Source of the DNA: Akkermansiaceae bacterium UBA1506
Lineage (GTDB): Bacteria > Verrucomicrobiota > Verrucomicrobiia > Verrucomicrobiales > DEV007
Assembly: GCA_002323995.1 (NCBI GenBank)
Contig: DCQY01000099.1
Coordinates: 1-5,817, forward strand
Direction of reading: 5' to 3'
Length of the DNA stretch: 5,817 nt
Both the position numbers and the translations under genes were made by a program. The notes beneath the pieces were generated by a model that saw only the letters and a list, made by a program, of their open reading frames with translations, did not search any database and was not told the origin of the DNA. Of the stretch, positions 1 to 5,036 are shown piece after piece. Numbering within the stretch: position 1 is the first letter of the stretch; each line of letters starts with the position of its first letter.

Positions 1-308
1 TCTGGCGCCTCATTTCGGATCATGTCGTAGATTCCATTTCGTTGAGGATAGCGACCGGTAAGCAGCCCGGAGCGGCTCGGGGTACAGGCAGGCCACGTGA
101 CGTAGAAATTAGTGAGTCTAGTTCCTTCTGAAGCGATCCGATCGAGATTCGGTGTGATGATCCCGTTTCCTAGAACTCCAAAATCGTTGTACCCCTGATC
201 ATCAGACACGATGAGAAGGATGTTAGGAGATTCTTCTCTAGCCGGGGTAGAAATAGGAAGAGTCGCAGCGAGTATTCCTGAGATAAGCAGACGCATCAAC
301 AAATTCAT
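1..308 (-). CDS. Secreted type I (formylglycine) sulfatase, N-terminal part, cut by the window edge
   Basis: Reading leftward from the ATG at 308 gives 102 open codons that run off the window. Residues 1-23 look like a signal peptide (MNLLMRLLISGILAA, then a small-residue stretch ending near A23), so the enzyme should be exported. The mature protein opens with the sulfatase fold's first strand, NILLIVSDDQG, whose D36-D37 match the metal-binding Asp pair. It continues with TPNLDRIASEGTRLTNFY and the active-site signature C75-T-P-S-R79, ending L-L-T-G-R86. In this family the Cys is oxidised to formylglycine by a maturase and hydrolyses sulfate esters; substrates are often carbohydrates. Full-length relatives are about 450-600 residues, so only the first fifth or so is here. 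The specific substrate cannot be told from this part. No clear Shine-Dalgarno precedes the ATG; M5 (ATG at 296) is a possible alternative start. The neighbouring TonB operon lies upstream on the same strand, 339 bp away. Confidence 0.93.
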   Translation of the reverse strand, partial: MNLLMRLLISGILAATLPISTPAREESPNILLIVSDDQGYNDFGVLGNGIITPNLDRIASEGTRLTNFYVTWPACTPSRSGLLTGRYPQRNGIYDMIRNEAP

Positions 309-382
309 GGAAGGACGTTACTATTTGCCTGTCGGTTCGGTCACGGAGAGAGTTTCCGCGAACCAGTTAGTTCTGCAAAGTG

Positions 383-402
383 GCATTAGGTGTGTCTAAT
401 GC
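383..402. repeat. Perfect 7-bp inverted repeat GCATTAG-N6-CTAATGC
   Basis: The arms are GCATTAG (383-389) and CTAATGC (396-402) with a 6-bp spacer GTGTGT. The element is 75 bp upstream of the sulfatase start codon. The size and symmetry are those of a site for a dimeric transcription factor, or of a small RNA hairpin in the leader transcript. The right arm is shared with the larger inverted repeat 398-446. No regulator can be named from this sequence. Confidence 0.5.
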
Positions 403-446
403 AGGAAAGCTAGCTCCGCTGTCGAGCAAGATCAGGTTCCTGCATT
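398..446. repeat. Perfect 10-bp inverted repeat with 29-nt spacer in the sulfatase leader
   Basis: AATGCAGGAA (398-407) is exactly complementary to TTCCTGCATT (437-446). Within the spacer, GCTC (413-416) can pair with GAGC (424-427) to make an inner stem. Read as minus-strand RNA this would fold into a hairpin 90-140 nt upstream of the sulfatase start codon. It overlaps the shorter inverted repeat 383-402, so the two structures cannot form together. No U-tract follows, so it is not a standard intrinsic terminator. Confidence 0.5.
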
Positions 447-500
447 TGGCTTAAGAATACCTTTTCGAGTTGGTTGGGTCGACGCGGGAAAAGGAGATGC

Positions 501-531
501 CACAATTTGTGAGAGGTCACTCTTTCAAAGA
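501..531. repeat. Run of three adjoining short palindromes
   Basis: Three symmetrical words lie back to back: CACAATTTGTG (501-511), GTGAGAGGTCAC (509-520) and TCTTTCAAAGA (521-531). The second resembles the TGTGA/TCACA halves of a CRP site, but its spacing is 4 bp instead of 6. They sit mid-way between the operon end and the sulfatase start. Each is short enough to occur by chance, so this is a weak call. Confidence 0.25.
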
Positions 532-647
532 TTGCTGCGTTCGTTGGCAGTCTTTTGATCGACGAACACGAGGGGAAAAGCTAAATGAACACGAGATCGC
601 TTCGTTTGCCAACCGGTGAGGTTGCCGCTCCTGAAAAGGCTGATCTT

Positions 648-2021
648 TCAATTAGCGAGTTCCTTGATAGCGTCAAGGTAGTTCGCTAGCGATTCGGTTG
701 GTTGCAGTTGGTATGATTGCTCCAGCTGGACGACAGCTTCACTGTATTCGGAAGCCGCAACTAGAAGCTTCCCGTGAGCGAGGTGTGCTGCGGCCGCATG
801 CTCCGGAAGGTTAGCAGCTTGCTCGAGAAGCATCTCTGCCTCCTCGCGAAGTCCTGCGTCCTGTTTAAATTGGGCTAACATTATGATGGCATGCCCATCG
901 AGTGGTTCTTTATCTAGCCAGTCGGCAACTAGTTTTGCTCCTGCTTCAGGATCTCCCTTTTCTAGCTCAATGACCGCGCGATGACGATAGAGGCGAGATA
1001 GTATTTGAATGTCAGCTTCGTCAGAATTGATGAGTGATTGCGTCGCTTCAGAGGCTTGAATTGCCTCCACCAATGTAACTGCATTATCCCAGCTAGATAC
1101 ATTGATTAGTAATTCGAGCGCTTCAACTATTCGGGCGAGGAAAGGAGTGCTTTCGTTTTCAAGGGCTTCTACGTATCGCAGAACCGCCTCTTCCGGAAGA
1201 TCGCTTTCAAGGTAAAGATGCCCTAGCATTACGGTGTCATTGCCACTGAGAGACCCGGTGCGGTGGGCTAATTCTAGGTTGCCGATTGCGTCGATCTTGT
1301 TTTCAAGAGTTAGGTAGGCGTCGGCTCCTAACCGCCAGAGGTAAAGTTGGCTAGGATCTTCAGAGAGGAGGTGCTGATAGATAGAAGCAGCCTCTGCGGA
1401 TCGGCCCAGCGCGTCCAGTGTTTGAGCTTGGCCAAGTTTCCACTGCTGCTGATCGGGTTGAGTCAATGATGCGATTCGGTAGGCATCCAGAGCAGCTTGA
1501 AACTTTTCGTCCAGAGAATAGCAATATCCAAGCAGCCCGAAGGATAGTCCGTCGCGGGCGCCGAGTTCGATAGCTCGCACCAGGTGTTTGAGTGCCTCAT
1601 CGAAACGCTCAAGCCTTACCAGAACGACGGCGAGGTTGCGATGGGCATCCCGGAAGTTAGGGAACTTCTCAATTGCGTTTTCAAAGCTTTCCTGTGCAGC
1701 TTCGTCGTCTCCACTCTCAAACTGGAGCGTCGCAAGAGAGAAGATCATAGCGGGGCTTTCTTGGAGAATCGAGGAATCTGCAAGAATCTGGATGGCACCA
1801 TCGCGGTCACCGTCTGCCATTTTTTTAGCAGAGTCGTTGAGATAGCTTTCTTCGTCGTTTGTGATTCGAGGTTCGATTCGGCTGTCGATACCGAAGCTTC
1901 CCGTCACGATCCGCCTGAATTCAGCACTCTTCCAGAGGGGGTCGATAGGCAGAGGGTCTGCTGCTATTGTTGCTCGGCAAAAGAGCGTCGCCAGTAGAAT
2001 AAATTTTAGGTATCGGATCAT
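648..2021 (-). CDS. Secreted tetratricopeptide-repeat protein of the TonB operon
   Basis: The gene encodes 457 residues from the ATG at 2021. Residues 1-21 form a signal peptide (MIRYLKFILLATLFCRATIA, then A-D), so the protein should act in the periplasm. From about residue 58 to the end it is helical TPR solenoid, with recognisable repeats near 91-122, 125-156, 157-190, 192-223, 227-256, 262-292, 376-406 and 411-441; the 295-350 stretch is more degenerate. TPRs bind other proteins, and there is no catalytic motif. A TPR gene in this last position is typical of TtpC-type TonB clusters, so it is probably a partner of TonB, the long ExbB-like protein or an outer-membrane transporter. I chose the ATG at 2021 because it overlaps the tonB stop (TAATG) and puts the signal peptide at the N-terminus. 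The in-frame GTG at 2045 would add eight residues (MASNPPPL) in front of it. Its exact role is not known to me. Confidence 0.9.
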   Translation of the reverse strand: MIRYLKFILLATLFCRATIAADPLPIDPLWKSAEFRRIVTGSFGIDSRIEPRITNDEESYLNDSAKKMADGDRDGAIQILADSSILQESPAMIFSLATLQFESGDDEAAQESFENAIEKFPNFRDAHRNLAVVLVRLERFDEALKHLVRAIELGARDGLSFGLLGYCYSLDEKFQAALDAYRIASLTQPDQQQWKLGQAQTLDALGRSAEAASIYQHLLSEDPSQLYLWRLGADAYLTLENKIDAIGNLELAHRTGSLSGNDTVMLGHLYLESDLPEEAVLRYVEALENESTPFLARIVEALELLINVSSWDNAVTLVEAIQASEATQSLINSDEADIQILSRLYRHRAVIELEKGDPEAGAKLVADWLDKEPLDGHAIIMLAQFKQDAGLREEAEMLLEQAANLPEHAAAAHLAHGKLLVAASEYSEAVVQLEQSYQLQPTESLANYLDAIKELAN

Positions 2022-2665
2022 TAGGGGCGGAGGATTAGAGGCCACTTGAAAAGAGCGTTAACAGGACGTCCATCGAGTTGTGGGGGGGTAAAACGGGAGC
2101 CTGTGGCGAATCTTCGCGCCATTTCCGTAAAATCGGGATGAGTGCTGTCAATAACGCGACGGATGACGACCCTTCCTTGCGAGGTGATGAGGACCTCAAG
2201 AGTGACTTCGCCCTGAGTAACGCCGCGTGCGATCTGACTAGAGGGATAACGGACCCTTGGGCGAGTGATTAGTCTGGGTTGGGAATCAAGATCAGAAGCT
2301 GCAAAGGTCATGCTTTGACGCATATCCTCATTCTGTTTCGCGAAAGCGTTGGTGTTTAGCTGCAGATCGAGATTTCGATTAGGATTCGCGTTAATGGGTG
2401 GGGCCAGTGAATCGAAATCGATTTCGAGTTTGGGTAGATCGGGAACGATTTCGGGTGGAGGCGGTTCTTCAAGTTCAGAAGGGGGTGGGGGAGCAGGAAG
2501 AGCGACCGAAGGAGCTGTATTAATTCCTCTTAGTGAAAGTGTAGGGGCAGTGATATTCCGCGCTAGACGAGTGCCGGCAAGGAACGCCAGTAGGCCTATC
2601 GTGATGAGGAAAGCGAGGCCAACACGGATAATAAAACTAAAACGATTTGAGTTGGTGCTAGTCAT
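2021..2665 (-). CDS. tonB: TonB energy transducer
   Basis: This 214-residue protein has the standard TonB layout. A short cytoplasmic N-terminus is followed by one membrane anchor at about residues 10-31, a proline-rich periplasmic linker at about 52-91 with runs such as PAPPPP and EEPPPPE, then a less ordered stretch and the C-terminal TonB domain at about 129-213 (RPRVRYPSSQIARG, then GEVTLEVLITSQGRV and RFTPPQLDGRPV). The C-terminal domain binds the TonB box of outer-membrane transporters and passes on proton-motive energy harvested by ExbB/ExbD. The linker is short, as in TonB2-type proteins. The anchor contains no histidine, unlike the Ser-x3-His of E. coli TonB. The start at 2665 overlaps the end of exbD by 8 nt, and the TAA stop overlaps the next start. 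No Shine-Dalgarno is evident, consistent with coupling to exbD translation. Confidence 0.95.
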   Translation of the reverse strand: MTSTNSNRFSFIIRVGLAFLITIGLLAFLAGTRLARNITAPTLSLRGINTAPSVALPAPPPPSELEEPPPPEIVPDLPKLEIDFDSLAPPINANPNRNLDLQLNTNAFAKQNEDMRQSMTFAASDLDSQPRLITRPRVRYPSSQIARGVTQGEVTLEVLITSQGRVVIRRVIDSTHPDFTEMARRFATGSRFTPPQLDGRPVNALFKWPLILRP

Positions 2666-3071
2666 TCACGGTTGAGACAAATACTTGCTGGGCCCCTCCC
2701 ATTTTGGCTTCATCCAAAACTTGAACGGTTGACTCAGTAGGAGCCGCGCGATCGGCTTGTATGATTACGGGCATACTTTCTTGCAAGAGAAGGCGACTGA
2801 CAGTTGGTCTAACACCATCAATGCCGATTTCTCGTCCCCCGTAAAAGACCTGGCCGCCCGGAGTGATTCCGATGAGGATACTGTTGCGCTCGAGATCTTG
2901 TTGAGTCGCCGCTTTGGGCTTATTAACCTCTACCCCTGTCTCCTCGACAAAAACTGTCGTCACGATGAAAAAGATTAGCAGGATAAAAACGACGTCAATG
3001 AGAGGCGAGATATTTATCTCACTCGTCGCGTCGGAGTTAGGCTCTCCAAATCGCTGGAACTTACGGGCCAT
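2658..3071 (-). CDS. exbD: ExbD proton-channel subunit of the TonB motor
   Basis: The protein has 137 residues, the usual ExbD length. Its N-terminal segment is cytoplasmic. The signature SEINISPLIDVVFILLIFFIV (17-37) starts the single membrane helix, about 23-42. D26 matches the conserved membrane Asp (D25 in E. coli ExbD) that takes part in proton movement. The periplasmic domain (about 45-137) shows the expected pattern, with SILIGITPGGQVFYGGREI, then PVIIQADRAAPTESTVQVLDEAKMGGAQQVFVST. With ExbB it forms the inner-membrane stator that energises TonB. It starts 2 nt after the exbB stop codon and its 3' end overlaps tonB by 8 nt. Confidence 0.96.
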   Translation of the reverse strand: MARKFQRFGEPNSDATSEINISPLIDVVFILLIFFIVTTVFVEETGVEVNKPKAATQQDLERNSILIGITPGGQVFYGGREIGIDGVRPTVSRLLLQESMPVIIQADRAAPTESTVQVLDEAKMGGAQQVFVSTVND

Positions 3072-3073
3072 CT

Positions 3074-3661
3074 TTAGAGCTTGTTGGTTCGCTGTAGAAG
3101 TTGAGATGACAGCCGTTGAAAGCTCATGGACAGGCTGTCATGGCGACTCTTGAGCAGCGCGCATACGATGAAGGCGGGAACCCCGATGATTAGTCCAGTT
3201 TGGGTTGTGATCAGCGCCTCGGAGATGCCTTGAGAAATAGTATCAATGGGGGTATTGGCAGAGGCGACTGACATACCACGAAAAGTCGTAAACATGCCGG
3301 AAACAGTTCCGAGAAGCCCAATCAATGGGGCTGCCCCAATGATAATGAAGGCAAAAGCGAAACGGCGCTCGGGGATGGAAAAGAGGCGTTGCTGGGTTTC
3401 TTGGAGGCGGCGAGGAAGGTCCTCGCAGGAATCTAGTTCTTTGTGGAGGCGTTTTTCGATACCCTCCGATCCTGGTCGATCCCGAAGTAGCTTGATCCAT
3501 TCATTTGGTGGGATTAATGGAGCGTCGGGCAGGCTCATTGACTGCCAAAGCGAAACAAGAGAAAACGATATCCCAAAAGCCAGTGCGACGAGCGCAAAGA
3601 ATACCCACCCGCCGTCGACGGCTAGGTTCTGTATCTCGGTCAGCAGTGGTTCGAACAGCAT
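3074..3661 (-). CDS. exbB: ExbB proton-channel subunit (short, three-helix MotA/TolQ/ExbB family)
   Basis: The protein has 195 residues with three predicted membrane helices: about 18-38, 103-127 and 148-170. Helices 2 and 3 carry the family core, APLIGLLGTVSGMFTTF (111-127) and ISQGISEALITTQTGLIIGVP (142-162). T119 and T153 align with the channel threonines T148 and T181 of E. coli ExbB. It is a little shorter than E. coli ExbB (244 residues), mainly in the N-terminus and cytoplasmic loop, as in TonB2-type ExbB. It forms the pentameric channel around the ExbD dimer. The gene starts 4 nt after the stop of the long ExbB-like gene and ends 2 nt before exbD, so its stoichiometric partner in the motor is clear from context. 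Confidence 0.95.
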   Translation of the reverse strand: MLFEPLLTEIQNLAVDGGWVFFALVALAFGISFSLVSLWQSMSLPDAPLIPPNEWIKLLRDRPGSEGIEKRLHKELDSCEDLPRRLQETQQRLFSIPERRFAFAFIIIGAAPLIGLLGTVSGMFTTFRGMSVASANTPIDTISQGISEALITTQTGLIIGVPAFIVCALLKSRHDSLSMSFQRLSSQLLQRTNKL

Positions 3662-3665
3662 GTTG

Positions 3666-5036
3666 TTATTTTTCTTGGGGGGCGTGCTCCAAGCCGTTCA
3701 GAAACGCGAGGCTTGTCATTTCCATGGTAGACTTAATGCCCTTCACTTTTCTTGACAGAAGTGCGTGAAGAATAAGAGATGGAATCGCAACGATTAAACC
3801 GAACTCAGTGGTTACGAGGGCTTCGGATATACCTGAGGCCAGCGACTTGGCATCGCCAGTGCCGAAGATATTTATGAGGCGGAAGGTTTCTATCATTCCT
3901 GTCACAGTTCCAAGTAGGCCAAGTAGTGGAGCAGTCGCGGAGGCTATGGCAATAATCGGAAGACCTTTGCCGAGCGATGGCAGGGATTCGAGAAATTTCT
4001 CATAGAGCGATTCTTCAAGAGTATCACGAGAGATATCCGAGTCATCAGAATACAGTTCTATCCCGCGGGTAATGATGTTAGAGGCGGGATGCACGATCGC
4101 TTGATTGGATACGATAGCAGCATCCAAATTCCCCTGATTCAGAGCGTTGATAATATCCTGGACCAGTGAAGGTCGAAATTCGCGAATGCCCATGAGTTGA
4201 ACCCATTTTAACAAGGCGGCGAGGAAAGAGAGCGAAGCAAGAATGAGAATTGGATAAATCCAGAATCCGCCTTGTCGGATGTGTTGGATAAAACCTTCTT
4301 CTGATCCGCTTAAGGCGACAGCAGTTCCAAGTGTTGGGTCCAGAGCAGGGTCGGAAGGTTTACCTCGAAGTAGCAACTCGATGCGCATTGGATCCTCCGT
4401 TCCCTCGACGAGGCGAGGTCGCAGATCTGCGCTCTTGGAAACAAGACCTGAATCCTTGCCGTCTGAGGAACGAAACCATCGGACAGGGCCGGTATCAGCG
4501 AATTCCCCCTGAACAAGGATACCTTCAGTATTAATGGCTTCACCTTCAAATGCCCTAACTTTCCCCGCATGCCCTAACTGGTCGATCGTGTTTTCAACGA
4601 GGCGAAGGCGTGAATTAAGATCTGATTTGTCGAGTAAGTTGCGGTCGAGTTCGATTTGAGCAAGGCTTTGTGAGGCCTCATAATTCTTTCTAAAGTCTAA
4701 TAGAAGTCCTTCGAGGTACATTCTTTCCTCGCGCCACAGCTTCAGTTCTTTTTCATTTTTTTCGAACTCCGCCTCGGCTGCCTCGCGGCTGACTCGCGCA
4801 ATTTCAGCGAGGCGCTTGGCTTCCCGAAGGTCAGCCGCAATCTCATTAGTCTCCTTTGCTAGCGCCGGCTTGCTCCTGGAAATTTCATCACGCAGTGTCG
4901 CAAGTTCATCGAGGGCGGCGCGGAGATCCTGGCCGACCGAATCGGCCGCGGTGCGATACTTTTCTGCGTCCTCCTCCTGGGCAAAAGTGAGAAGGCAGGC
5001 AGAACATAGTGCCAAAATAATTAGTCGGGTTTGCAT
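3666..5036 (-). CDS. TtpC-like long MotA/TolQ/ExbB-family protein with periplasmic coiled coil
   Basis: Numbered from the ATG at 5036, this is 456 residues. A signal peptide (1-19, MQTRLIILALCSACLLTFA) is followed by a charged, helical coiled coil (about 25-155) and a probably beta-rich region (160-250). The membrane part is an ExbB/TolQ unit: helix 1 about 257-278, cytoplasmic loop with an acidic DDSD stretch, helix 2 containing APLLGLLGTVTGM (369-381) and helix 3 containing GISEALVTTEFGLIVAIP (402-419). T377 and T410 sit at the channel-threonine positions. This is the architecture of Vibrio TtpC, an extra ExbB-family protein required by the TonB2 system in addition to ExbB2. Its N-terminal half shares three collinear motifs with the upstream DUF3450 protein. 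The ATG overlaps the preceding stop (TGATG); a GTG at 5039 would add one residue. The family assignment is firm; its precise mechanical role is not established here. Confidence 0.93.
   Translation of the reverse strand: MQTRLIILALCSACLLTFAQEEDAEKYRTAADSVGQDLRAALDELATLRDEISRSKPALAKETNEIAADLREAKRLAEIARVSREAAEAEFEKNEKELKLWREERMYLEGLLLDFRKNYEASQSLAQIELDRNLLDKSDLNSRLRLVENTIDQLGHAGKVRAFEGEAINTEGILVQGEFADTGPVRWFRSSDGKDSGLVSKSADLRPRLVEGTEDPMRIELLLRGKPSDPALDPTLGTAVALSGSEEGFIQHIRQGGFWIYPILILASLSFLAALLKWVQLMGIREFRPSLVQDIINALNQGNLDAAIVSNQAIVHPASNIITRGIELYSDDSDISRDTLEESLYEKFLESLPSLGKGLPIIAIASATAPLLGLLGTVTGMIETFRLINIFGTGDAKSLASGISEALVTTEFGLIVAIPSLILHALLSRKVKGIKSTMEMTSLAFLNGLEHAPQEK

Larger units (their letters stand above)
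309..647. other. Intergenic region between the TonB operon and the sulfatase gene
   Basis: This 339-bp stretch has no convincing gene. It contains the 3' flank of the TPR gene and the 5' leader of the sulfatase gene, both read on the minus strand. I found no GC-rich hairpin followed by a T-run after the TPR stop codon, and no good pair of -35/-10 boxes for the sulfatase. What it does hold is short symmetrical DNA: a cluster of small palindromes at 501-531, a 10-bp inverted repeat at 398-446 and a 7-bp inverted repeat at 383-402. A 9-bp direct repeat GAACACGAG occurs at 564-572 and 587-595. Whether the sulfatase has its own promoter here or is read through from the operon is open. Confidence 0.6.

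Noticed and set aside
211..399. Plus-strand 62-codon ORF
   Set aside because: It overlaps the sulfatase signal peptide in antisense and matches nothing I recognise.
455..475. Candidate -10 box TATTCT on the minus strand for a sulfatase promoter
   Set aside because: No acceptable -35 hexamer at 16-18 bp, and promoter consensus in the likely phylum is uncertain.
564..595. 9-bp direct repeat GAACACGAG, copies 23 bp apart, considered as an iteron or CRISPR-like repeat
   Set aside because: Only two copies and very short; no array and no origin-like context.
497..619. Plus-strand 40-codon ORF starting MPQFVRGHSF
   Set aside because: The AAGGAG before it abuts the ATG with no spacer, the composition is unremarkable, I recognise no family, and it is flanked by minus-strand genes.
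608..625. Possible terminator hairpin (CAACC/GGTTG) after the TPR stop
   Set aside because: Only a 5-bp stem with no T-run on the minus strand; too weak to call.
1584..1997. Plus-strand 137-codon ORF antisense to the TPR gene
   Set aside because: Cys/Arg-rich shadow translation with no domain; the minus-strand TPR repeats are clear.
3246..3755. Plus-strand 169-codon ORF
   Set aside because: It is antisense to exbB and the end of the long ExbB gene, both with clear conserved motifs; its protein is Arg/Ser-rich and looks like a shadow frame.
4310..4570. Second minus-strand frame inside the long ExbB gene
   Set aside because: Out of frame with the signal peptide, coiled coil and ExbB core that define the real gene.
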